Source of the DNA: Nitrososphaera sp.
GTDB lineage: Archaea; Thermoproteota; Nitrososphaeria; Nitrososphaerales; Nitrososphaeraceae
Length of the DNA stretch: 10,201 nucleotides
NCBI GenBank assembly: GCA_025935445.1
Contig: JAICVG010000013.1
Coordinates: forward strand, 1-10,201
Direction: 5' to 3'
In this document: piece by piece, positions 1 through 7,109 of the stretch
Layout of the letters: each line of letters starts with the position of its first letter
Position numbering within the stretch: position 1 is the stretch's first letter
Program-made: the position numbers and the translations under genes
Notes under the pieces: generated by a model
Told to the model about the DNA's origin: nothing
Seen by the model: the letters and a program-made list of their open reading frames with translations, nothing else
Database searches by the model: none

Positions 1-51
1 TACCTAGCAGGCGATGAGATGCCTGGCCTAGTCATTCTAAATGACCATTAG
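1..51 (+). CDS. Possible C-terminal tail of an upstream gene (partial)
   Basis: Frame 1 on the plus strand is open from the window edge for 16 codons, reading YLAGDEMPGLVILNDH, and ends in TAG at 49-51. All five other frames hit stops within the first 60 bases, so if the window starts inside a gene this is the only frame possible. The product cannot be identified from 16 residues. The gene would converge on the minus-strand propeller gene, leaving about 115 bases between them that contain only a weak 5-bp hairpin (76-89). Confidence 0.3.
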   Translation, partial: YLAGDEMPGLVILNDH

Positions 52-166
52 GCTTCACTTCACGGACTACAATACCTTGATAATTCAAGTATTAATATCA
101 TCAACAAGACGATAAGTACATGGGTACATGCTATCCTAGCTTTTATTACAAGAAGGTATCGCAGTT

Positions 167-1789
167 TTAAATTATATTGACTCTGACTGCTTTCATGTAT
201 GAAACGTCATCATTGCCAGCTCCAAGCATTATCATATATTGCCCTTGCTCTAGGTTGTCCGCTGCGGTAAAAGTGTAAGAAACCTCTTTTGAACCTCCAG
301 ATGTGAGAGACACAGATTCTTCGCTGAATATGCCAGTCGAATTACCAAGAGCCCCATTTGGCATGAATGTTCCGGCGGCCATCATTTCACCGCTGAAATC
401 GCTTGATGCAGCTACTGTCACTTTGATTTCTGTGCTTTCACCGCTCGCAACTGCAACTTCGGCCGGTGTCAATACTGCAACTGGCACCTGCTTTGATGCA
501 TCTAGTTTGGCGATCTTATTTTCTGTCCATTCAGCGAACCATAGCTGATTCTCTGGATCTACAGCAAACTGCAAGACATTTGCAATGCCGCATGCTGTTG
601 CTTCAGGGGGACAAAGTGCCCAGGCTCTGTTTTGCGAAGGCACCCAATATTCGACTAGTGCAAGCTCTTCAGGATCAAAACGGGCCATCTTGTTACCCGT
701 ATGCTCATTGAACCACAAAGAGCCGTCACCGCCTTTATCTATCCAATATGGAAGTGTATACGCGCTTGGAGGGCTGCTACCGCCATAGATCTTGGGAGAT
801 GCTATTGAGGTTACAAATGTTGTTATATTGTCCATGGCAGGATCGTATTTGAAGAATGTGCTAGTGCCGTGATCTGCCACCCAGACATTTCCATAATTGT
901 CAAGTTCCATTCCTACAGGTGCACCAAGATCCGGTGGGAGATCTACTATGCGGACAACTCTGTCATTTTCAATATCATACTGGAACAACTGCCCTTTCTT
1001 TTGTTGGAAGGCAAGGAGCGAAACCCACACGTCATTTTGCTCCTTATCAACTACTAATCCGCCGGAAGTGACTAGATCCTGACTGATGCCGGAGAATCCC
1101 TCAAGTGGTAGCGAAATTTCTCTAAATCCTTCCGAGGTTGCGTTTTGCATCCTAGATACATTGCCAAAAAAAAGAGATTGAGAATTTATTCCTATAAAGT
1201 ACAAGTTACCATTTGAGTCAAAGTCCATCATAGAAGGATATTTGGCTGGAACTTTGAACATATCAAAATCCTGTCTCAACTGGTTAAAGCGCCATATCGT
1301 ATTGTTTTGATCGGTAAACCATACATTTCCACCGCTGCTATCGAGCTTTACCGTCCATGACATCAACCATGAAGGTACTGATGTAAAGGGCACCAAACGG
1401 GTTGGCCATGATGGGATTTCGTATTCAGCGAATGCACCTGTAGCACCATCATAACTGCCTAGAAGGCCATGTTTTGTTGATACATACCACACTTTAGCGC
1501 CATCGATGGCAATGCCGACTGGCATTTCACATTCTGTAGGCAAAGGAACCTCAGTAACATACGCATTGGAATTTGGCGACGTGTTAGTGCCGCAGAATTG
1601 TTGCTCGAACCGTTGCGCCATCGCTTGATCATTTTGTTGAGTATTTGTTGCAGGACTACCCATTTCAGGGACATTGCCTGAAGACATAAAAATATAGACT
1701 GCGGCAACGGCCACAATGCCAATTATAGCGTACAGAATAATCTTTTTAGACGATGGGCTTGTAATTTTTTTCCTGGACGAATCTGGCAA
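167..1789 (-). CDS. Membrane-anchored beta-propeller (streptogramin lyase/NHL-like) with C-terminal Ig-like domain
   Basis: The 540-residue product begins with a basic stretch and one hydrophobic segment (about 17-35), consistent with an N-terminal anchor and an external soluble part. Residues about 75-432 carry repeated propeller blades of the form G-x-[VL]-W-F/V with acidic residues and an Asn/Lys-rich strand: KVWYVS (99), NVWFTD (155), DVWVSL (253), NVWVAD (301), SLWFNE (357), QLWFAE (415). The closing blade NKIAKLD (424-430) resembles the Vgb-type propeller family. Residues about 437-540 look like an Ig-like beta sandwich rich in Ser, Thr and Val. Cysteine pairs C66/C87 and C393/C400 would suit an extracytoplasmic location. 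Substrate and reaction are unknown. Vgb homology does not by itself mean antibiotic breakdown, and in archaea such proteins are usually uncharacterised. It has its own promoter, divergent from the transporter gene. Confidence 0.85.
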   Translation of the reverse strand: MPDSSRKKITSPSSKKIILYAIIGIVAVAAVYIFMSSGNVPEMGSPATNTQQNDQAMAQRFEQQFCGTNTSPNSNAYVTEVPLPTECEMPVGIAIDGAKVWYVSTKHGLLGSYDGATGAFAEYEIPSWPTRLVPFTSVPSWLMSWTVKLDSSGGNVWFTDQNNTIWRFNQLRQDFDMFKVPAKYPSMMDFDSNGNLYFIGINSQSLFFGNVSRMQNATSEGFREISLPLEGFSGISQDLVTSGGLVVDKEQNDVWVSLLAFQQKKGQLFQYDIENDRVVRIVDLPPDLGAPVGMELDNYGNVWVADHGTSTFFKYDPAMDNITTFVTSIASPKIYGGSSPPSAYTLPYWIDKGGDGSLWFNEHTGNKMARFDPEELALVEYWVPSQNRAWALCPPEATACGIANVLQFAVDPENQLWFAEWTENKIAKLDASKQVPVAVLTPAEVAVASGESTEIKVTVAASSDFSGEMMAAGTFMPNGALGNSTGIFSEESVSLTSGGSKEVSYTFTAADNLEQGQYMIMLGAGNDDVSYMKAVRVNII

Positions 1790-1815
1790 CGGCTAGAAAA
1801 GCACCGGCTTTTCCA

Positions 1816-1826
1816 CTTTATATCTC
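1816..1826 (-). promoter_or_regulatory. TATA-like promoter of the propeller gene
   Basis: On the minus strand the bases read GAGATATAAAG. The centre lies about 32 bases before the ATG at 1789, which predicts transcription starting only a few bases ahead of the start codon, a leaderless or near-leaderless layout typical of archaea. Read by eye; no transcription data. Confidence 0.55.
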
Positions 1827-1835
1827 TTGTCGGAG

Positions 1836-1842
1836 CTATAAG
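1836..1842 (+). promoter_or_regulatory. TATA-like promoter of the EamA transporter gene
   Basis: CTATAAG, preceded by purine-rich CGGAG that could act as a BRE, lies about 38 bases ahead of the TTG start at 1877, predicting a leader of roughly 10 bases. It sits within 20 bases of the oppositely directed box at 1816-1826, so the two promoters are back to back and a regulator here could affect both genes. Confidence 0.45.
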
Positions 1843-1876
1843 CAGAAATACGGATCACGACTATTAGCAGACTTGC

Positions 1877-2782
1877 TTGGTTACAGAAAAAGGAAAAGAG
1901 AGCCACAGGCAGCCGCTTCTAATAGGCTATCTGTCCGTATTGTTTGCCGCAGTTCTTTTTGGCTCTGTATTCAGCCTAGCAAAAGTTCCCCTTGCTACGA
2001 TAGACCCGCTTGCACTAACAGCAGTAGTCTATACTATCTCTGGGCTAGCCCTGATTCCATTTGCAAAGGCATCATTCACGTTTGAAAGAAGGGACGACTA
2101 TTTCTATGTAGTAATCGTCACAATTTTTGGAGGAGTATTGGCGCCTGTGCTTTTGATGTATGGCCTTCAGCAGACAGCTGCCTCCACTGCAGCAATATTG
2201 ACAAACGGAGAGATTGTATTCACAATAGCACTTTCATCAATATTTTTTGGGGAAAAACCCCACGGAAGAGTGGGGCTGTTCGCAGTAATTTTAGTAGTGA
2301 TAGGACTAATCATAGCCACCACAGAAGATCTGAAAGCTTTAGAGAGCATCGTTCAATTGAACGCGGGTAACATCATGATACTGGCATCGATGTTCATGTG
2401 GGCAATAGACAATAACGTCAGCAGGCGTCTCACATCAAGGGCAAGCCCTGCCAAGATAGCGATGGTTAAGTCACTTGCTGGCGGTCTTGTTCTGATTGCA
2501 ATAGCTTTAGCACTTGGCAAAGGAAGTATTATCACGGGGATCAAATATGATATGTGGATCCTGATAATTGGAATGTCAGTTGCTGGGTTTGGCGGCGCGC
2601 TCCTGTTATTCCTCGAAGGCATCAAGAGGATTGGAACCGTAAAGACGATGTCAATGTTTTCATTGACTCCTGTTTTTGGTATAGTTATTGCAGCGCTATC
2701 ACTTGGAGAATCTATAACTGTATTTCAAGGTATTGCGACAGGCCTGATAATTTTAGGCATAATTCTGATCGGCCGACACTAG
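1877..2782 (+). CDS. EamA-family (DMT superfamily) membrane transporter
   Basis: The 301-residue protein is almost wholly hydrophobic, with about ten membrane spans in two repeated halves (about 14-147 and 165-299), the usual size and layout of EamA/RhaT-type drug/metabolite transporters. Each half carries the family's acidic turn before its last span: FFGEKPHG (123-130) and LGESI (276-280). Substrate cannot be told from sequence; relatives move amino acids, sugars, nucleobases or other metabolites. The start is TTG: an in-frame TAG lies at 1865-1867, and no ATG or GTG lies in frame between it and the first hydrophobic segment. There is no clear Shine-Dalgarno, in keeping with a short leader. 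Its TAG stop overlaps the stop of pth2. Confidence 0.9.
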   Translation: MVTEKGKESHRQPLLIGYLSVLFAAVLFGSVFSLAKVPLATIDPLALTAVVYTISGLALIPFAKASFTFERRDDYFYVVIVTIFGGVLAPVLLMYGLQQTAASTAAILTNGEIVFTIALSSIFFGEKPHGRVGLFAVILVVIGLIIATTEDLKALESIVQLNAGNIMILASMFMWAIDNNVSRRLTSRASPAKIAMVKSLAGGLVLIAIALALGKGSIITGIKYDMWILIIGMSVAGFGGALLLFLEGIKRIGTVKTMSMFSLTPVFGIVIAALSLGESITVFQGIATGLIILGIILIGRH

Positions 2783-3132
2783 AGGAGCTTGAGCTCAAAT
2801 GTTACTTTGTCAATAAGCTCTGAAGGTGCAGGCCCTATTCCAATGCAAGTAATGGTACCTGATGGTATCTGTGTCAAGCCACTATCCTTTACCTGCACGA
2901 CAGGCAGGTTCAGCTCTTCGGCTCGCATTCTTACCTCCATCAAGTCTTCGATATTCTTTACCTTCACTACTACCTTGGCCTGGCCGGCTGCAAACCAAGA
3001 GTTGAACCATTCTCTTCTCGATGCTTTCACCTTTTCTGCGCCCATGACCGCAGCATGGGCAACCTGTGCGGCTATCTTGCCGGTACCCATGCTGACGTCA
3101 CGCCTGACAATAATTACCTGCTTAAAGTCCAT
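2779..3132 (-). CDS. pth2: Peptidyl-tRNA hydrolase, Pth2 type
   Basis: A 117-residue cytoplasmic enzyme that cleaves the ester bond between peptide and tRNA in dropped-off peptidyl-tRNAs, recycling the tRNA. Length and motifs match the archaeal/eukaryotic Pth2 family. The N-terminal strand is followed by MGTGKIAAQVAHA (15-27) with conserved K19, Q23 and H26. The central DSGLTQIPSGT (83-93) carries the conserved Asp and Thr, and the GPAPSELID segment (100-108) precedes the C-terminal KLL. It is unrelated to bacterial Pth1. The gene ends tail to tail with the transporter gene, sharing 4 bases, and is divergent from the flavoenzyme gene. The ATG at 3132 lies about 28 bases from a TTAATTAA element, so the transcript may be leaderless. 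Confidence 0.95.
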   Translation of the reverse strand: MDFKQVIIVRRDVSMGTGKIAAQVAHAAVMGAEKVKASRREWFNSWFAAGQAKVVVKVKNIEDLMEVRMRAEELNLPVVQVKDSGLTQIPSGTITCIGIGPAPSELIDKVTFELKLL

Positions 3133-3156
3133 ATCTTATACTTGCTTGCTCATAGT

Positions 3157-3164
3157 TTAATTAA
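3157..3164. promoter_or_regulatory. Palindromic AT element, possible shared TATA box
   Basis: TTAATTAA is self-complementary and lies in the 66-base divergent gap. Its centre is about 28 bases from the pth2 ATG (minus) and about 39 bases from the flavoenzyme ATG (plus), so it could place TBP for either direction. A second candidate for the plus direction is the A-rich AAAAATACA at 3172-3180, which would sit too close for anything but a very short leader. Confidence 0.4.
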
Positions 3165-3198
3165 CAGACTGAAAAATACATTACTAGTCATTTGCCAG

Positions 3199-4374
3199 AT
3201 GCCTGATTATGATGTGGTGATCGCAGGAGGAAGCATCTCAGGACTCCTTGCCGCCCGTGAAATTGCTGCTGGAGGTCTTTCTGTTGCAGTACTTGAGGAA
3301 GACGCGGAAATTGGCACTCCGGAGCACTGCGGTGGGCTAGTAAGCATTTCTGGCATCCAGAACCTCGGCATCGTGCCAGATATCAACACAATAGAGAACA
3401 ACAGAATAGCGCACGCCAAGATCTTTTCTCCTTCAAGCTGTTTTGAAATCAGTGCAGAAAGGCAAAAGGTCATCGTCCTGGACAGGCGCGCATTTGACAA
3501 GCAGATCGCCTTTCAGGCGCAAAAGAAAGGTGCTGAGATAAGAGTAAAATGTTCAATGCGATCGTTTGGAAAAGAAGGATCTAAATATGTAGTCAAAACC
3601 TCTGAAGGCGACTTTTCATGCAATTTTTTTGTAGACGCAAGAGGTATAGCATCAATAATTAGCAGAAAGAGGGACGGCGTTCTCCACTCGGCACAGTATG
3701 AAGTTTATGCTTCATGGATAGAACCCCACACCATTGAGGTCGCATTTAATAGCCAGCAATATCCAGGTTTTTTTGCATGGATAATCCCTACTGGTCGAGG
3801 AAGAGGCAAAGTAGGTGTTGCGGGCAGGCGGATTAATGCTGCAAGCGCACTCCAGAGTTACATTGATAGCAAGGGAAAGTACTCCATAGTGCGCAAAGTT
3901 TACGCACCGATATGGATCAATGGGCCATTGCGAAGTTTTGTATTTGACAGGACATTAACTGTGGGTGACGCAGCGGGACAGAGCAAGCCTACAACCGCTG
4001 GAGGTATTTACAGCTGCGGTATGGGGGGCTTGCTGGCAGGGCGGGCTCTGGTAGAAGCAGCAAACAGAAAGAATCATGATCGACAAAAGCAACGGCTGTT
4101 GCTAAAGAAGTACGAAAGTAACTGGTTGTCTATGTTCAAGCTCGAATTTGACAAGATGTTGCTTGCGCGCCGGCTCTTAGAGCGGATGGATAACAAGGCT
4201 ATAGATGACTTGATTACGGCGATACCAACAGAGGTTGTTCAAGAGGCGTCTATCGATGGCGACTTTGACTTTCACTCGACTGCACTTGCTAAGATCCTGG
4301 GAGCAAGGGGCGCTGCAAGATTGGCCAAAGCTCTGCTTGGCAACGAAATAAGGCGCTTGATCCCGGAGAGCTAA
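3199..4374 (+). CDS. FAD-dependent geranylgeranyl reductase family protein
   Basis: The 391-residue flavoenzyme is of the family that saturates isoprenoid chains of archaeal lipids or quinones; several paralogs with different substrates are usual, so the exact substrate is open. Visible signatures: an N-terminal dinucleotide fold DVVIAGGSISG (5-15) with acidic EED at 33-35; the family's HCGGLVS (43-49); PGFFAWIIP (189-197), a variant of the substrate-site motif PxxYxWxFP; and the FAD motif VGDAAGQSKPTTAGGI (255-270). The C-terminal third is helical and charged, likely a membrane-facing cap. The ATG at 3199 is chosen because the fold begins at once. An upstream in-frame start at 3055 would add 48 residues lying across the pth2 start and promoter. 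Confidence 0.88.
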   Translation: MPDYDVVIAGGSISGLLAAREIAAGGLSVAVLEEDAEIGTPEHCGGLVSISGIQNLGIVPDINTIENNRIAHAKIFSPSSCFEISAERQKVIVLDRRAFDKQIAFQAQKKGAEIRVKCSMRSFGKEGSKYVVKTSEGDFSCNFFVDARGIASIISRKRDGVLHSAQYEVYASWIEPHTIEVAFNSQQYPGFFAWIIPTGRGRGKVGVAGRRINAASALQSYIDSKGKYSIVRKVYAPIWINGPLRSFVFDRTLTVGDAAGQSKPTTAGGIYSCGMGGLLAGRALVEAANRKNHDRQKQRLLLKKYESNWLSMFKLEFDKMLLARRLLERMDNKAIDDLITAIPTEVVQEASIDGDFDFHSTALAKILGARGAARLAKALLGNEIRRLIPES

Positions 4375-4380
4375 GGAAGA

Positions 4381-4387
4381 TATAAAT
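4381..4387 (+). promoter_or_regulatory. TATA box of the zinc-ribbon/aEF1B operon
   Basis: TATAAAT, preceded by purine-rich GGAAGA (a good BRE), begins 6 bases after the stop of the flavoenzyme gene. Its centre is about 30 bases before the ATG at 4414, so the mRNA probably starts at or within a few bases of the start codon. No Shine-Dalgarno is present there, as expected for a leaderless gene. It is one of the two clearest promoters in the window. Confidence 0.65.
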
Positions 4388-4413
4388 TCCGTTACTCGTA
4401 AGAAGCAGCACTG

Positions 4414-4593
4414 ATGTCCAAGCCATTGCAATTGCCAGTCTGCAGTTCATGTGGCAGGCCAATTATGCCTAATGACGAGTGCGTTAAGTATTACTGTGCA
4501 AATTGTGGATATGTTCTGATGTGGCGATGCGAGAGCTGCCGTGAGTTCGCAAGACCCTATAAATGCATAGGCTGCGGTTTTGAGGGTCCATAG
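4414..4593 (+). CDS. Small zinc-ribbon protein linked to translation (HVO_2753/COG2888-like)
   Basis: A 59-residue protein with four C-x-x-C knuckles, C10-C13, C28-C31, C39-C42 and C51-C54, three of them followed by Gly or Arg in zinc-ribbon fashion, plus an extra C23. This fits two bound zinc ions. The length, the spacing and the position directly before aEF1B match a widespread archaeal family of predicted Zn-ribbon RNA-binding proteins, whose Haloferax member HVO_2753 has been studied. The role is inferred to be in or around translation; no enzymatic residues are seen. Its TAG stop is followed by two bases and then the ATG of aEF1B, so the two are almost certainly co-transcribed. The frame is too short for many gene finders. 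Confidence 0.88.
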   Translation: MSKPLQLPVCSSCGRPIMPNDECVKYYCANCGYVLMWRCESCREFARPYKCIGCGFEGP

Positions 4594-4595
4594 CC

Positions 4596-4877
4596 ATGAC
4601 ACGATTGGTAGTTAGGATAAGAATACTTCCAGCTGAGGCTGAGTCCAACCTCGAAAACGTTGTCGAGTCGATAAAGAAATCTGTACCAGGAGGAATGGAG
4701 ATGAAAAGCAGCTCAATGGAGCCAATTGCTTTTGGGCTCAAAGCAATTGTAGGCGACTTTTTATTGGATGACGCTGAGGGACAAATGGACAAGCTTGAAG
4801 AATCTATCAAAAGTGTCGAAGGTGTAGGCGAGATAGACGTAACAAATATCAGCAGGCAGTCAGTAAGAATGAAGTAA
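4596..4877 (+). CDS. aef1B: Elongation factor 1-beta (archaeal EF-1B)
   Basis: A 93-residue protein, the normal size for archaeal EF-1 beta, which exchanges GDP for GTP on the EF-1 alpha translation factor. It has the alpha-beta sandwich pattern: first strand LVVRIRILP (4-12), a helix ENVVESIKKSVP (20-31), the conserved PIAFGLKAIVGDFLL loop-strand (43-57), which contains the catalytic-loop region, a second helix MDKLEESIKS, and a closing strand GEIDVTNISRQSVR. It begins 2 bases after the zinc-ribbon stop with no room for its own promoter, so it depends on the TATA box at 4381. The cluster is typical of archaea, where EF-1B and the zinc ribbon are neighbours. Confidence 0.95.
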   Translation: MTRLVVRIRILPAEAESNLENVVESIKKSVPGGMEMKSSSMEPIAFGLKAIVGDFLLDDAEGQMDKLEESIKSVEGVGEIDVTNISRQSVRMK

Positions 4878-4888
4878 TATAATATTAC
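4874..4888 (+). promoter_or_regulatory. Perfect AT palindrome, probable TATA region for cdc48
   Basis: GTAATAT-A-ATATTAC is a perfect 7-bp inverted repeat around one base, starting in the last codons of aEF1B. Its centre is about 27 bases before 4908, so as a TATA box it would give a transcript with a leader of 6-15 bases, depending on which start codon is used. It could instead bind a dimeric regulator. Confidence 0.4.
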
Positions 4889-4898
4889 TAATAATAGC

Positions 4899-4912
4899 GG
4901 AGGCTCCTGAGG
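4899..4912 (+). promoter_or_regulatory. Shine-Dalgarno-like sites before cdc48
   Basis: GGAGG (4899-4903) lies 10 bases before the TTG at 4914, and TGAGG (4908-4912) lies 10 bases before the in-frame ATG at 4923. The two pairings are equally spaced, so the start codon is not settled by this. GGAG-G-CTCC is itself a 9-base palindrome. These sites matter only for a leadered or read-through transcript; one beginning near 4908 would lack the first. Confidence 0.4.
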
Positions 4913-4913
4913 A

Positions 4914-7109
4914 TTGAAAAAGATGCGCGCTGGAAGTGACGAATCGTCTCCCATCCAGCTTAGAGTAGCGGAAGCCAAGCATCGCGATGTAGGCAAGAGG
5001 CGAGCCAGAATGGATCCACGCCATATGGAGCATCTAGGAATACAGGCTGGAGAAGTCGTCGAGATCTTAGGGAAGCGCATCACAGCAGTGACTGCATGGC
5101 CAGCGGATGAGGAAGAAAAGGAAACAGACATTATTAGGATAGATGGCCAGACAAGGAAGAATGCAGGTGCAGGGCTCAACGACCTTTTAAATGTCAAGAA
5201 GATAGATTGCAGGCAAGCAAAGAGCGTCACCTTGATGCCGCTAGGCAATAGCAATATCACAGTCGACAAGGAATTTTGTGATTTTGTCAAGCATAGGCTC
5301 AAAGGCTATCCCCTAAATGAGGGTGACGAAATTTCAGTAGTCATTTTGGGCAACCAGATGGACTTTAACGTTCAAAGAGTAATACCTAAGGTCATTTCTA
5401 GAATTGAGCAGTCAACAAGACTCACTATAATGGCGGAGATCACAAGTGACAGAAAGCCGCGCGTCACATACGAAGAGATAGGTGGAATGAAAGAACAAAT
5501 AAAAAGACTGCGAGAAATAGTCGAGCTTCCAATGCGCCATCCTGAGGTCTTTGCAAGGCTCGGTATAGAGCCTCATAGTGGCATCTTGATGTACGGATCT
5601 CCCGGTTGTGGCAAGACACTTATAGCAAAGGCACTGGCCTCAGAGTCTGAAGCAAACTTTTTCATAATCAATGGCCCGGAAATCATGAACAAATATTATG
5701 GCGAAACTGAGGCAAGATTAAGAGACATTTTCAAGGAGGCTCGTGAATCTGCTCCAAGCATAATATTCATCGACGAAATTGACGCTATTGCTCCAAAAAG
5801 AGAAGAGGCATTTGGTGATGTCGAAAAACGCGTTGTCGCACAGTTGCTAGCATTGATGGACGGCATGTCCGACCGTGGCCAAGTTATTGTACTTGGAGCC
5901 ACCAATAGGTCTGAAAGCTTGGATCCAGCATTAAGGCGGCCAGGCAGGTTTGACAGGGAAATCGAAATAGGTGTGCCAAACGTAGAGGGTAGGCTTGAGA
6001 TACTGCAGATTCACACGCGTGGCATGCCACTATCAGAAGACATTGACCTGCAAGAACTTGCGGCTAGACTTCACGGATACACAGGCGCAGACATTAAGGC
6101 ACTGTGCAGAGAAGCCGCCATGAAAGCCCTAAGGCGTTGCCTGCCTGAGATCGAACTAGAGGGTGAGAGGATCTCACCAGAGATCCTGGGGAGCATGATG
6201 ATCATTGATCGCGACTTTAAGGAAGGGATGAAAGAGATCATCCCGACTGCAATGAGGGAATTTTACGTAGAAGTAGCAGGCGTCAAATGGGAGGATGTTG
6301 GTGGCTTGTATGAAGCAAAGAGGACTCTGCACGACAGCCTCATAACGGGAATCAAAGAGCCAGACAAGTTTGCCAAGATGGGCATTAGACCATCAAGAGG
6401 AGCATTGCTCTATGGTCCGCCCGGCACAGGCAAGAGTCTCCTTGCTAAGGCATTAGCCACAGAGAGCAATGCCAACATTATCGCCGTGCGGGGACCTGAA
6501 GTGCTCAGCAAGTGGGTCGGCGAGTCTGAGAAGGCGATACGGGAAATCTTTAGAAAGGCCAAGGCTTCATCACCTTGCATAGTTGTGTTTGATGAGCTCG
6601 ATTCCCTTGCAAGGCCAAGGGCGCATGAAGATGACGTATTAGGCAATGAGCGGGTTCTCAGTCAGATACTGACGGAAATGGATGATGCAGGAAGTGCTGG
6701 AGTGATAGTAGTTGGCATTACAAACAGGCCGGATCTAATCGACACTTCATTGTTGCGGCCAGGCAGACTAGACCAGATAGTCTATGTCGGACCCCCTGAT
6801 GACAAGGCAAGGCTTGAGATACTGAGGATAACCTCACGGCCTATGCCACTTACAGACGACATACACCTGGAAGGGATAGCTCAATCCACTAAGAACTTTA
6901 GCGGAGCGGACTTGGTTGCTCTTTGTAGAGAAGCTGGTGTGCTAGCTCTCCAGAACAGGTCTGATGTCATCTCAAGTGCAAACTTTGCCAACGCGTTAAG
7001 ACTCGTACGTCCATCAATAACAAAGGATGTAGAGGATTGGTACGAATCGATGAAGAAAAACATTACGTATGCCATGCCCAAGCCTATTGATAGGACCTTT
7101 TACGGTTAA
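4914..7109 (+). CDS. cdc48: CDC48/VAT-type AAA+ ATPase, two ATPase domains
   Basis: The 731-residue unfoldase forms hexameric rings that thread proteins through a central pore. Order: double-psi barrel N domain (about 14-100) with [10 protein letters not shown] (78-87), a second N subdomain (about 105-175), D1 and D2. D1 has Walker A GSPGCGKT (228-235), Walker B IIFIDE (283-288), sensor N331, arginine fingers in RRPGR (341-345) and pore loop KYYG (260-263). D2 has Walker A GPPGTGKS (501-508), Walker B IVVFDE (556-561), sensor N604, LRPGR (614-618) and pore loop KWVG (533-536). All catalytic residues look intact. The C-terminus ends F-Y-G, an HbYX motif that in archaeal CDC48 docks onto the 20S proteasome. 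The first D1 Walker A deviates (Ser and Cys replacing Pro and Thr). The start is TTG 4914 or ATG 4923, giving 731 or 728 residues. Confidence 0.96.
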   Translation: MKKMRAGSDESSPIQLRVAEAKHRDVGKRRARMDPRHMEHLGIQAGEVVEILGKRITAVTAWPADEEEKETDIIRIDGQTRKNAGAGLNDLLNVKKIDCRQAKSVTLMPLGNSNITVDKEFCDFVKHRLKGYPLNEGDEISVVILGNQMDFNVQRVIPKVISRIEQSTRLTIMAEITSDRKPRVTYEEIGGMKEQIKRLREIVELPMRHPEVFARLGIEPHSGILMYGSPGCGKTLIAKALASESEANFFIINGPEIMNKYYGETEARLRDIFKEARESAPSIIFIDEIDAIAPKREEAFGDVEKRVVAQLLALMDGMSDRGQVIVLGATNRSESLDPALRRPGRFDREIEIGVPNVEGRLEILQIHTRGMPLSEDIDLQELAARLHGYTGADIKALCREAAMKALRRCLPEIELEGERISPEILGSMMIIDRDFKEGMKEIIPTAMREFYVEVAGVKWEDVGGLYEAKRTLHDSLITGIKEPDKFAKMGIRPSRGALLYGPPGTGKSLLAKALATESNANIIAVRGPEVLSKWVGESEKAIREIFRKAKASSPCIVVFDELDSLARPRAHEDDVLGNERVLSQILTEMDDAGSAGVIVVGITNRPDLIDTSLLRPGRLDQIVYVGPPDDKARLEILRITSRPMPLTDDIHLEGIAQSTKNFSGADLVALCREAGVLALQNRSDVISSANFANALRLVRPSITKDVEDWYESMKKNITYAMPKPIDRTFYG

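Noticed and set aside
116..131. Near-tandem GTACATGG/GTACATGC
   Set aside because: Two 8-base units with one mismatch in AT-rich spacer DNA; too short to mean anything on its own.
3055..3198. 48-residue N-terminal extension of the flavoenzyme from an upstream ATG
   Set aside because: It runs through the pth2 start and the divergent promoter, and the Rossmann fold begins right after the ATG at 3199.
4484..5302. 272-codon minus-strand frame across aEF1B and the cdc48 N-terminus
   Set aside because: It is opposite three confidently identified genes; the Ser/Leu-rich product is typical of an antisense shadow.
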